Shown here piece by piece: positions 17,967-25,618 of a DNA stretch of 64,000 nt. The DNA comes from Bacteroidales bacterium 6E (GTDB taxonomy: Bacteria > Bacteroidota > Bacteroidia > Bacteroidales > Prolixibacteraceae): NCBI GenBank assembly GCA_001270045.2, contig DF970667.1, forward strand, positions 320,960 through 384,959, in the 5' to 3' direction. The notes under the pieces are model-generated. The model was not told where the DNA came from. It ran no database searches and saw nothing but the letters and a program-made list of their open reading frames with translations. The translations under genes and the position numbers were made by a program. The stretch's first letter is position 1; the number at the start of each line of letters is the position of its first letter.

Positions 17967-18016
17967 TTGTCGCAATTATTTGCTACATTTGCGACAATAA
18001 ATCATATCATGATATG
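17967..18016 (+). promoter_or_regulatory. Promoter-operator of the AbiE operon
   Basis: Perfect inverted repeat TTGTCGCAA (17967-17975) / TTGCGACAA (17989-17997) with a 13-bp spacer, so the half-sites are 22 bp apart centre to centre, two helical turns. TACATTTG (17984-17991) fits TAnnTTTG and overlaps the right arm. A second palindrome, CATATCATGATATG (18003-18016), ends with the ATG of the first gene. AbiEi proteins are known to autorepress by binding inverted repeats at their promoter. Confidence 0.65.
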
Positions 18017-18628
18017 ACTGAAAGCATTGATGATAAGATAATTAAAAAAATTAAAAAAGCCAAAGGGGGTACGGTATTCTTAATAGACGATTTCCTGAAA
18101 TTTGGTAGCGCAAAGGCAATTGGCAAAGCCCTGGAAAGGTTAGTGGATACAGGTGAGATTTCGCGCGTCTCCAGAGGTGTATATGCCCGGCTGAAGAAAC
18201 ATCCATTGTTTGGTGAGTTGCAGCCTTCGGCTGAAGAAATCGCAAAGGCGATTGCAAAAAAAGATAAAGCGCGGATCGTGCCAACAGGTGTATTGGCCTT
18301 AAATGCCCTGGGACTTTCAACCCAGGTTCCGTTGAATCTGGTTTATTTGACAGATGGATCGGCCCGAACCATTAAGATCAGGACACAAACCGTCAAGTTC
18401 AGGAAAGCCTCGCCGAGGAACCTGTCAGCCATTGGTCCGGTAAGTGGACTCGTCATTCAGGCCCTGAAGGAAATTGGCAAGGATCAGGCTACCGAAAATG
18501 AAATACGGATCATTCTTCAGCATCTGAAATCGGAAGATCCCTACCGATTGCGACACGATATCAAGTTGGCCCCCGAATGGATAAGAGTAATCATGCGAAA
18601 AGCACTCCAAACCGACAATCATGAGTAA
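18014..18628 (+). CDS. abiEi: AbiEi-type antitoxin/repressor (DUF6088-like)
   Basis: 204 residues. N-terminal winged-helix region (about residues 5-60: IIKKIKKAKGGTVFLIDDFL ... LVDTGEISRVSRGVYARL) of the kind found in AbiEi antitoxins, then a C-terminal antitoxin domain. In type IV AbiE systems this protein represses the operon and counters the AbiEii nucleotidyltransferase. The ATG lies in a 14-bp palindrome. The AbiEii start overlaps the last 8 bp of this gene, so the two are co-translated. Confidence 0.85.
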   Translation: MTESIDDKIIKKIKKAKGGTVFLIDDFLKFGSAKAIGKALERLVDTGEISRVSRGVYARLKKHPLFGELQPSAEEIAKAIAKKDKARIVPTGVLALNALGLSTQVPLNLVYLTDGSARTIKIRTQTVKFRKASPRNLSAIGPVSGLVIQALKEIGKDQATENEIRIILQHLKSEDPYRLRHDIKLAPEWIRVIMRKALQTDNHE

Positions 18629-19628
18629 ATGGTTCAATGTTCCCGATCAGGACAAGAGAATTGCCTACAAACAGGTCGGCCTGAAAAGAAATCTTCCAGA
18701 CTTTGCGGTTGAGAAAGATTGGTGGGTGGTGCAAACCCTGTCTATTCTTTTTGAAATGGAGGCTGGGAAGCACATGGTTTTTAAAGGCGGAACTTCTTTG
18801 AGTAAGGCGTGGGGACTTATCGATCGGTTTTCCGAAGACATTGATCTGGCTGTAGATTTGAAGTTTTATGGTTTTGAAGGAAAACCTGGAAAAAAGCAAC
18901 GTACAAACCTACGCAAATCTGCTAATAGTTTTATCACCGAGAAGCTTTATCCCGAAATGGAATCGAGATTTAAAGCCAAGGGATTGGACGTTAAACTTGG
19001 ACTCGAAGAAATTCTGACCAGTGATCAGGATCCAATAAATATTTACATCAATTATCCCAATGTAATTGAGTCTCCCGGATATCTAAAGCCAAGGATTCAG
19101 GTTGAACTGGGCTGCAGATCAATGGTTGAGCCCTTTTCCGTAATGAAAATTACATCAATGTTGGATGAAAATTATCCGGAAACTCCATTTGTTGAGCCAC
19201 CTTTATTCATCCCGACGGTTGATCCGGAAAGAACACTGCTGGAGAAAATATTCCTGCTGCATGAGGAATTTCAACGGTCTGATGAGAAAATTCGGGTTGA
19301 CCGAATGAGCCGACACTTATATGACATTTATAAACTGGCATCAACTCCTTTTGCCATTAAGGCAATAACCAACCGGGAGCTTTATTCTGAGATTGTCAAT
19401 CATCGAAAATTATTTACCAAACTTGGAGGCGTCGACTATAAATTGCACAACCCAGGGACAGTAAATCCAATACCTCCTGATTACCTGATTGATTTATGGC
19501 AAAATGACTATTCAATTATGAAGGAGCAAATGATTTATGCTGATCCACCTGAATTTGACGTGATGCTCTCTTCTATAAAACAATATATTGCCAGGCTTAA
19601 TGCCTTGGATTGGAAAGCCATCATATAG
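18621..19628 (+). CDS. abiEii: AbiEii/AbiGii-family nucleotidyltransferase toxin
   Basis: 335 residues. The nucleotidyltransferase core is at about residues 48-75: MVFKGGTSLSKAWGLIDRF, then SEDIDLAV, with the GS-type motif and paired acids expected to bind metal and NTP. Known AbiEii relatives transfer nucleotides to tRNA ends and cause abortive infection. The FNVPDQDKRIAYKQVGLKR start and LPDFAVEKDWWVVQTL are typical of the DUF1814-like group. It is the second gene of the operon, overlapping abiEi by 8 bp. Confidence 0.9.
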   Translation: MSKWFNVPDQDKRIAYKQVGLKRNLPDFAVEKDWWVVQTLSILFEMEAGKHMVFKGGTSLSKAWGLIDRFSEDIDLAVDLKFYGFEGKPGKKQRTNLRKSANSFITEKLYPEMESRFKAKGLDVKLGLEEILTSDQDPINIYINYPNVIESPGYLKPRIQVELGCRSMVEPFSVMKITSMLDENYPETPFVEPPLFIPTVDPERTLLEKIFLLHEEFQRSDEKIRVDRMSRHLYDIYKLASTPFAIKAITNRELYSEIVNHRKLFTKLGGVDYKLHNPGTVNPIPPDYLIDLWQNDYSIMKEQMIYADPPEFDVMLSSIKQYIARLNALDWKAII

Positions 19629-19659
19629 ATTTTAAATACTCATATACCAAAATCCGGAA

Positions 19660-19872
19660 GGGAGTATCAAAATTGATGTTCGCCTTGAGAAAGAAACCGT
19701 TTGGAATACACAAGAGCAGATGGCTGCTTTATTTGGTAAAGCTCGTACCAACATAGCCAAACATATCCATAATGTTTTTAAAGAAGGCGAACTTAACTAA
19801 GAAGTGGTATGTCGGAATTTCCGACTAACCACGTCCAATGGCTCACTTAAGCCATACAAACACGCCTATTGA
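19660..19872 (+). pseudogene. Remnant of a RhuM/Fic-associated N-terminal domain
   Basis: In one frame the plus strand reads IKIDVRLEKETVWNTQEQMA, then ALFGKARTNIAKHIHNVFKE and GELN, a TAA stop, and continues in the same frame with EVVCRNFRLTTSNGSL. This is the well-known N-terminus of RhuM-like and related proteins (VRLE..TVWL.Q.QMAELF). It has no start, an internal stop and no C-terminal part, so it is a dead fragment, left about 30 bp after the AbiE operon. Confidence 0.75.
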
Positions 19873-19891
19873 CCAGGATGACATCTTTCAA

Positions 19892-20130
19892 AACCCTGTA
19901 AGGGTGGCATGATTGTTTAAATGGGAATGCTAACACCCCAATCCTCTCCGAGGGTTACCAAGTCGTCGCAAACGATGTACGTTAATAACCCTGTAAGGGT
20001 GACATGATTGTAAAAAATGGGAATACCCACATATCCCTCTCCGAGGGTTACCAGGTCGTCGCAGACGATGCACGTCAATAACCCTGTAAGGGTGGCACTT
20101 TTGTAAAATGGGAATACCCAACACCCTCAT
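19892..20130. repeat. Tandem intergenic repeat, about 95-bp unit, two and a half copies
   Basis: Units begin with AACCCTGTAAGGGT at 19892, 19987 and 20080 (pitch 95 and 93 bp). Each holds the small palindrome ACCCT-GTA-AGGGT, TGNCATGATTGT, GGGAATNC, CTCTCCGAGGGTTACCA and GTCGTCGCARACGATG. A short open frame across it has repeated peptides for this reason and is not a gene. The third unit is truncated. Confidence 0.85.
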
Positions 20131-20220
20131 CTACCCATCCTTTGCAACGACGGGCAGATAGAGCAACCCCATCGGGGTGGCACAATTGTAAAAAAGGCTA
20201 CCCACCCACCCCCTCAACGA

Positions 20221-20271
20221 GGTTTTTCAGGTTGCCCCCTCGAAAGTTTTCGGGGGGCAACCTGAAAAACC
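20221..20271. repeat. 51-nt near-perfect hairpin of the intergenic repeat family
   Basis: Outer arms GGTTTTTCAGGTTGCCCCC and its exact complement (19 bp), then a T/G wobble, then CGAAA/TTTCG around a 2-nt centre. It is preceded at about 20165 by CCCCATCGGGGTGGCAC, the same order as in the other copies. Beyond it, at about 20285-20325, stands CATCTGCGTAATCTGTGGTG, similar to a stretch near 23626-23655. Confidence 0.85.
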
Positions 20272-20416
20272 AATCTGTGGAATGTCCATCTGCGTAATCT
20301 GTGGTGAATATCTTCTCCCAAAGGCGTTCAGCATCCAAAAAGCCATTAAATTAGCAATCCAGTGGTTGAACCTACCCGGAACCTTATGAAACGAATCACA
20401 CCTTACCCAGCACACC

Positions 20417-21436
20417 ATGACAACATCCCTCTTTAACTTGCAGTCGGTCAACCTTGGCGACCACGAGCTGCTGATCGAGTTCTATGCCGGCGACATCTTC
20501 GACGTCTATTCCGACATGCTGGTCCTGTCGGCATACAAGAACGGATTCGTGCCGATGCCCGGGACTACCTGGGGCAGGCTGCACGAAACACTGGGACTCA
20601 ATGTGTACCACCTTCCGGATGCGGCCATGAACAGGATTTCCGAAAATGTCGTCGAATTCGCGGTACAATGCAATCCCTGTTTCTCGCGACTGGTGGCCCT
20701 CGAAATGATCAGCCTCACCAATAAACGGAATTTCACCCACGGAACCCTTAAGTCGCGCTACCACGAACTGGGCGACTTCCTCTCGAAAATCACCGACAAA
20801 CACACCGAAAGCCTCAGTCTGCCCTTGTTGGGCACGGGCAACCAGCAGATTTCTCATGCCGATTCGATCTCCGAACTGCTCGACATGGTCACGCACCTGA
20901 AGGGAACCCGACTGAAAATCATCCGCATCTTCGCCAATTCGTTCCAGACCATCGGATCGCTCAACCTGAAGATCAACCAGATTTACCAAAGGGAAGAGGC
21001 TGGCTCATCGCGGCTCATGGAGTCTGCCACCGGTGAACTCACCGCATTGGCTAAACAACCACTGTCGGACCTGTCGGCCCAAACCGTCGCCAACCTGGTC
21101 TCGCTCTCAAAATACAAACACCACTCTTTCAACACCTATGGAATTGCCGGACGCCATTATGCCGAGCTGGTCACTTCCGAACTCTTCGACTGGCTCGACC
21201 TGGGCATCGAACCCGACACGCTCCACCTGAAGCTTGCGGCCATGCAGCATCCGCTTGTCGAAATCCAGCCGACTGTCTATTCCTACCTCCGGCTTTTGCA
21301 GAATTACGGTAACCAGGCATCCCATGCGAAAAACCGTCACCTGAACCACCAGGATGCCACTGCCATCGTCATCGCCATCGTCCACATCATCGACTTCTAC
21401 GAGGCCAACCTGGCCAACAACCCAGACCGGGCCTGA
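20417..21436 (+). CDS. Macro-domain-like protein with C-terminal HEPN/DUF4145-like region
   Basis: 339 residues, no signal peptide. The N-terminal half looks macro-domain-like: a strand-rich start (HELLIEFYAGDIFDVYSDML) where macro domains have their GDIT segment, and SLSLPLLGTGNQQISHADS where they have the glycine-rich ligand loop. The C-terminal part (YLRLLQNYGNQASHAKNRHL, then a hydrophobic helix ending YEAN) resembles DUF4145/HEPN-type helical domains. If correct, it joins an ADP-ribose-type sensor to a HEPN-like effector or dimerisation module. It converges on the WYL regulator gene at 21560, with only about 120 bp between stops. Assignment is by motif reading only. Confidence 0.6.
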   Translation: MTTSLFNLQSVNLGDHELLIEFYAGDIFDVYSDMLVLSAYKNGFVPMPGTTWGRLHETLGLNVYHLPDAAMNRISENVVEFAVQCNPCFSRLVALEMISLTNKRNFTHGTLKSRYHELGDFLSKITDKHTESLSLPLLGTGNQQISHADSISELLDMVTHLKGTRLKIIRIFANSFQTIGSLNLKINQIYQREEAGSSRLMESATGELTALAKQPLSDLSAQTVANLVSLSKYKHHSFNTYGIAGRHYAELVTSELFDWLDLGIEPDTLHLKLAAMQHPLVEIQPTVYSYLRLLQNYGNQASHAKNRHLNHQDATAIVIAIVHIIDFYEANLANNPDRA

Positions 21437-21559
21437 ACGTCATGATGCCAGAACGATAGTGACTGGTCTCCTGACATCTTGCAGACTGGCCAGGGACCAA
21501 CCTTCACGAAAGTTAAGTGAAGGCGCTTTCTTTCCTGACTGCCCCGACCTGGCCAGGAC

Positions 21560-22546
21560 TTAACCCTCATGCAGGCCGAGCCCGTCCTGTAGTTTTTTCA
21601 CCATTGACATACGCAGCCATTCAGGACTTACCACCCTGATTCGGGGCATGAACGACAGCAACAGGCTCTCGAGTTCATAATTGGGGATCACCTTTAGCGT
21701 AAGGGATTTCCAGCCATTCAGGCCCGGCCGCTTTTTCAGGGTCTGTGAATGATGGATCGGCTTGGTGACGATATACGGAAGCAGGTCGGGATGCACTTCG
21801 AGCCAGATTTCCTCGCGACTTCGGTCTTCCGGAACGGTCACCCCCACCACGTCGTCGAAATACTCCCCGAAATCGATATCGCGGTTCTCACGGAAGGCCA
21901 TATCACACTCCTTCACCGAAACAATCCGGTCGACAGCCAGGTTATGGATCATCGCGGCAGTCTCATTCCACCCGAAATAGTACCAGCGCGAATTGTACTG
22001 CTTCAGCAAATAAGGATGGAACACGAACCTGGACTCCTTCATCACGAAAGGCTTGTACCTGATCTTCAGCACCTTCTTCTGGCTCACGTACCGGTACAGG
22101 TCGCCCAGCAGGCCGATGTTGTTCAGGTAGGGATTCTGCTGGAACATCATCACCGGCGTCGACTGCACCGAAATGTTCAGCGACTCCTCAAACCGCAGCA
22201 GCGTCTCCTGCACCCACTCAAACCCCGGAAGTCCGCCCGACCGCCCCAGCAGCGCCAGGGTCTCGAGTATGACTTCCCTTTCGCTTTCGCGGATGGGCTG
22301 CCGCACAATCGAGAAACCGGGATCGGAGTAGGTATAATAAGCCACGCCATTGACCAGGCTGCTGACGATGGGCGCCCCAAATCCCTCGTCCGACCTCATG
22401 TAGGCCAGGTCGTTGTACAACATGGCCCTCGACACGCGTGGCTCCACCTCGTGCATCAGGTCGCGGACGGTATAGGTGCGGTTCTGCTTCTGGAAACATT
22501 TGTCGTACACCAGATATCTTTTGTAAGCATTGCGGTTTACAGGCAT
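21560..22546 (-). CDS. WYL-domain transcriptional regulator
   Basis: About 328 residues from MPVNRNAYKRYLVYDKCF; longer in-frame sequence up to 22891 overlaps the divergent VWA gene and is rejected. N-terminal winged helix (RTYTVRDLMHEVEPRVSRAM, residues 20-60), WYL domain in the middle (VLKIRYKPF ... HPYLLKQYNSRWYYFGW) and a C-terminal WCX-like region (SLTLKVIPNYELESLLLSF). WYL proteins sense ligands and often control defence operons. It is divergent from the VWA gene with a shared operator between them, and probably represses itself and that gene. Confidence 0.88.
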   Translation of the reverse strand: MPVNRNAYKRYLVYDKCFQKQNRTYTVRDLMHEVEPRVSRAMLYNDLAYMRSDEGFGAPIVSSLVNGVAYYTYSDPGFSIVRQPIRESEREVILETLALLGRSGGLPGFEWVQETLLRFEESLNISVQSTPVMMFQQNPYLNNIGLLGDLYRYVSQKKVLKIRYKPFVMKESRFVFHPYLLKQYNSRWYYFGWNETAAMIHNLAVDRIVSVKECDMAFRENRDIDFGEYFDDVVGVTVPEDRSREEIWLEVHPDLLPYIVTKPIHHSQTLKKRPGLNGWKSLTLKVIPNYELESLLLSFMPRIRVVSPEWLRMSMVKKLQDGLGLHEG

Positions 22547-22568
22547 ACACTTCAGTGTTGGTTCCCGG

Positions 22569-22620
22569 CAAATATACAAAACCTGTCTAATTACAGTAGA
22601 CACGCCCCACCCTATCTTTG
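22569..22620. promoter_or_regulatory. Divergent promoters with shared inverted repeat between the WYL and VWA genes
   Basis: Minus-strand TATATTTG (22569-22576) precedes the WYL gene by 22 bp and plus-strand TATCTTTG (22613-22620) precedes the VWA gene by 41 bp; both fit TAnnTTTG. Between them lies the inverted repeat TGTCTA (22584-22589) / TAGACA (22597-22602) with a 7-bp spacer, placed so one bound regulator would cover the upstream part of both promoters. Confidence 0.6.
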
Positions 22621-22661
22621 ACCTGTTAAACAGATAAAAACAACCATTAAAACAAAAAGCC

Positions 22662-23297
22662 ATGAGCATGAGACACAAAGTATTCAACCTGGTGATCCTC
22701 GACGAAAGCGGATCGATGGAAATCATCAAAAAGGCCACCATCAGTGGGTTTAACGAACTAATCCAGAGCATCAGGGGCGTCGAAAGGGAGTTTCCCGAGC
22801 AGGAACACCTGGTGTCGTTCATTACCTTCAACGGGAACGGGATCAAGACCCTCCACTGGAACGAACCCGTAGCGCGCATGCGGAAGATCAACGGATTCCG
22901 TTACAACCCCGACTCGTCGACGCCACTGTACGATGCCATCGGGTTTGGGGTGACACGACTGAAGCACGACCTACAAAGGCTGGCCGACTACAACGTACTG
23001 GTGACGGTGCTCACCGACGGGGAAGAGAATTCGTCGCGCGAGTACAGCGGGCAGGCTATCCGCAAGCTGATCGACGAGCTCACCCTGGGCAACTGGACCT
23101 TCACATACATGGGCGCCAACCACGATGTCGACCAGCTGGCCATGAAGATCTCCATCACCAACACCATCCAGTTCCAGTCGAACGATGCCGACGTGAAGCG
23201 CCTTTTCGACCAGGAAAAGGAAGCCCGCATGCAATACAGCCGCAAAATCCACAACAAGGAAGAATTCCGCCGCGACTATTTTGGCAAGAAAGAATGA
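22662..23297 (+). CDS. VWA-domain protein
   Basis: 211 residues, made almost wholly of one von Willebrand factor A domain. The MIDAS motif is seen as DESGSM at about residue 14, with a later Thr (YNPDSSTPLYDAIG) and Asp (LTDGEENSS) in the expected places, so it should bind Mg2+. No signal peptide or membrane segment, hence cytoplasmic. A single-domain VWA protein divergent from a WYL regulator suggests a regulated adaptor in a stress or defence pathway. Its TGA stop lies within the first copy of a downstream palindrome array. Confidence 0.9.
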   Translation: MSMRHKVFNLVILDESGSMEIIKKATISGFNELIQSIRGVEREFPEQEHLVSFITFNGNGIKTLHWNEPVARMRKINGFRYNPDSSTPLYDAIGFGVTRLKHDLQRLADYNVLVTVLTDGEENSSREYSGQAIRKLIDELTLGNWTFTYMGANHDVDQLAMKISITNTIQFQSNDADVKRLFDQEKEARMQYSRKIHNKEEFRRDYFGKKE

Positions 23298-23359
23298 CAT
23301 CCTATCCGGAGAGGATGACATCCTTTCCGATAAGTCTGGCAACAAGAGGATGTCATCCT
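23291..23359. repeat. Palindrome array with G-C variant arms, at the VWA stop codon
   Basis: Copies at 23291 (AGAATGACATCCT, contains the stop), 23312 (AGGATGACATCCT) and 23347 (AGGATGTCATCCT). The last two are exactly 35 bp apart. Relative to the other arrays A changes to G on the left arm and T to C on the right arm, so pairing is kept. Confidence 0.85.
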
Positions 23360-23672
23360 TCACTGATTGCGGCTCGCCTGGAAGATCGCCATGGTATTGA
23401 GGAGGTCCTTCACTGCGTTCAGGATGACTGACATCGCCCTTGATAAAAGGCTATTATGGCCAGGGCGCAGCCCTGGCAATGAATGCTCACTCTCCTTCCC
23501 TTCAACACACAATGCCCCCATTGGGCATCCCCGCTTCACACGAAGCGGGGTTTTGCTCTAACAATCATCGGTCAGGGCATGCCCTGATCCTACGAATTCA
23601 TTTTCCAGATGATGTTTTTTTATCTGTGTACATCTGTGTAATCCGTGGTGAAACATTTTAACTCCAACAACA
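23360..23672. other. Non-coding stretch rich in small hairpins, with a terminator-like one
   Basis: Contains GCCAGGGCGCAGCCCTGGC, then CCCCGCTTC-ACAC-GAAGCGGGG followed by TTTT at 23529-23554 (plus-strand terminator-like), then GTCAGGGCATGCCCTGAT, and near 23626-23655 a stretch TGTGTACATCTGTGTAATCC similar to that at 20290. No gene is supported here. Confidence 0.5.
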
Positions 23673-23960
23673 ATGATATACGAAGAAGACGATTACCTCC
23701 GTGGCCTGGTAGCCTACATCGACCTGCCCCGCGAAGAATGGCTCATGCAATACTTCGAACTCTACAAGAGCACCCTGGTGTGGCCACCCGGACTACCCCC
23801 CATCAAACGGCCTTGCATGGTTGAGGGCACCCTGAAGTTGCGATTTCACAATACCTTCCAGGCAGCCCTCAATGACTACGATCACGAAACCGACAACCAC
23901 AACCAAACCCTCACCCTGAGATGGCTCTGGTCAGACCATCCGGCGATTGGGAAATCGTGA
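23673..23960 (+). CDS. Small protein of unknown function
   Basis: 95 residues, not recognised. Acidic, with MIYEEDDYLRGLVAYIDLPR at the start and FHNTFQAALNDYDHETDNHN in the second half; no membrane segment. An A-rich leader (CCAACAACA) precedes the ATG. It is GC-rich like the VWA and macro-like genes to its left, and a palindrome array begins 20 bp after its stop. It could belong to the same cluster but is separated from the VWA gene by 375 bp. Confidence 0.5.
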   Translation: MIYEEDDYLRGLVAYIDLPREEWLMQYFELYKSTLVWPPGLPPIKRPCMVEGTLKLRFHNTFQAALNDYDHETDNHNQTLTLRWLWSDHPAIGKS

Positions 23961-23980
23961 GGAGGTGGGGGACAATGTCA

Positions 23981-24027
23981 AAGATGACATCTTCTCGTTG
24001 CATTCGTCTTCGGAAAGATGTCATCTT
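23981..24027. repeat. Pair of AAGATGWCATCTT palindromes
   Basis: Copies at 23981 (A) and 24015 (T), 34 bp apart, with spacer CTCGTTGCATTCGTCTTCGG, here in the opposite orientation to the gene that ends at 23960. The two copies form a 13-bp inverted repeat. Confidence 0.88.
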
Positions 24028-24029
24028 TG

Positions 24030-24224
24030 CAAAATGCAACCCAGTAAGGGTTCGCCTCGATTCCGACTGCTCCGATAGGCATCGAGGGCTGACGGAAGGC
24101 ATGATTTTTAAAAATTGGGAATACCTTTCAAAACCCTGAAAGGGTGACATGATTGTAAAAAGACAAACCCTCCCTATCCCCCTCTCCGGGGTTTTACAGG
24201 TTGACGGCGTCAATCTGTAAAACC
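24030..24224. repeat. Composite intergenic repeat with hairpin
   Basis: Holds CCAGTAAGGGTTCGCC, CATCGAGGGCTGACGGAAGG (shared with 15.4 kb), ACCCTGAAAGGGTGACATG and at 24190-24224 the hairpin GGTTTTACAGGTTGAC / GTCAATCTGTAAAACC with loop GGC. Compared with 17036 both sides of the stem have changed together (TCAGG/CCTGA against ACAGG/TCTGT). Confidence 0.8.
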
Positions 24225-24704
24225 AATCTATGGGATCAAAAGTCTAAGTACAGGATAAGAATTTCTGCCGGCAGTATGTCAAGTTCTCATTGAATCTGTC
24301 TCAAAAAAGATGACATCTTTCACGGGGAGAGGTCCAGCGCAGAGTTATAGATGACAAGGATTACCAATGAAGGAAGGTTTGTATGGGAAGGGCAGGTTAT
24401 TTCAACATCTTACCTTCCCGTGTTTACGCGAGACTATCTTTGTGCTTTGGTTACCCCTACCGCATCAATGTATTGCAGATCAATCGGCAATAAGGATGAA
24501 GTCTCCGGAAACTGATGATTATAAGTTCTGTTCAAAGTATCGAAGCTATGCATAGAATATTTTTCGTATCGAAATGGCAAACGAATAGTTTGAACATCAT
24601 GACCTTCAGACAAGGTTAATTTAAGAAGGTCATTGTTTTGGAAATATTATTTCTTCAGGATATTTTTATGACATGACTGAAGGTTCAGCTTTGGAGGTTT
24701 AATA
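24225..24704. other. Non-coding region at the border of the AT-rich block
   Basis: One isolated palindrome AAGATGACATCTT at 24307-24319; otherwise no repeat or gene is supported. Composition falls sharply to AT-rich from about 24.5 kb. Confidence 0.4.
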
Positions 24705-25595
24705 ATGAAGATATTTTTATCATTTCTAAAAGTTATATCTGTTACCATATTGATGGCAATCATTTATACTTTGTTTTTCGGCGGATTATTGAAGGATATC
24801 ATAGGAATGATTGATGATTTGGACTCGCGTCAAAATACGCAACAGGAATCAACAATACTAATTGAAGATGAAAATCAAACGGTTTTAACAGAACAGAGTT
24901 CTTCCGACAAAAATGAAAGTAACATTTTATTGGATGTGGTAAAGCTGAAATTTTCTGATGGCACTTTATTGCCATTAAGTGAATTCCCCGATCCTGCAAA
25001 TGGTATTGGCTCCAATGAAAGTATTAATCTGAAATTCTCAGACGTCGATAATGATGGATTAAGGGAGCTGTTCATAACTTACATGGAAATCGGGGCTAAT
25101 TGTTGCTTAGTCACAAATATGTTTGAACAGGTAACATCAGATGTATATCAGCACATTATTCAGTTTGATGAAGGATTTGGGATAGATCTTGTGGCTGGAA
25201 GAATCGTCATGGATTTCAGACACGCTTACAGATACTTTCACGCATGTGGTGCGTGTTATATTGATAATGAACTCCCAAGCAGATCTGCGGCTTCTGATAT
25301 AACACTGGTATATAAAGACAACAAATTGAAGCCGGGGAGTCCGGACCAAGCACTTAATGACCGAATTATTAAAGATTTGGCATATCTATCAACCAGGGAA
25401 CAACCGGATGACAACAATGAGTATGGAGATGATGGCACCAGGAAGGCATATGGTACGCTAATCACATCATATTATTTCAATAACGATAGAAATATTGAAG
25501 ACACAAAGGCAATTTTCACCGAATATTACCGAAATCCAGATGTTAACGAAATTTGGAATGAAATTGAGTCAACTATCAAAAGTTTCGGCATATAG
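24705..25595 (+). CDS. Membrane-anchored protein of unknown function with a calcium-loop-like motif
   Basis: 296 residues. One N-terminal membrane helix (about residues 5-30, VISVTILMAIIYTLFFGG), a polar linker, then an extracytoplasmic domain. SDVDNDGLRELFITYMEIG (about residue 107) resembles an Asp-rich FG-GAP/EF-hand-like loop. Several cysteines (GANCCLV, HACGACY) could form disulphides. No family recognised. AT-rich, unlike the genes to its left, so probably acquired. Preceded by GGAGGTTTA just upstream of the ATG. Confidence 0.65.
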   Translation: MKIFLSFLKVISVTILMAIIYTLFFGGLLKDIIGMIDDLDSRQNTQQESTILIEDENQTVLTEQSSSDKNESNILLDVVKLKFSDGTLLPLSEFPDPANGIGSNESINLKFSDVDNDGLRELFITYMEIGANCCLVTNMFEQVTSDVYQHIIQFDEGFGIDLVAGRIVMDFRHAYRYFHACGACYIDNELPSRSAASDITLVYKDNKLKPGSPDQALNDRIIKDLAYLSTREQPDDNNEYGDDGTRKAYGTLITSYYFNNDRNIEDTKAIFTEYYRNPDVNEIWNEIESTIKSFGI

Positions 25596-25618
25596 TTGAT
25601 AAAAAATGCCTATGTTTA

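Noticed and set aside
19930..20130. 66-codon minus-strand frame with repeated peptides
   Set aside because: The repetition comes from the 95-bp tandem DNA repeat, not from a protein repeat.
21560..22891. Longer form of the WYL regulator starting at 22891
   Set aside because: It would overlap the start of the divergent VWA gene and cross the promoter region; the start at 22546 fits the domain and the -7 element.
20417..23297. Reading the macro-like/WYL/VWA genes as a known CBASS or Thoeris locus
   Set aside because: No cyclase, TIR or known cyclic-nucleotide effector is present.
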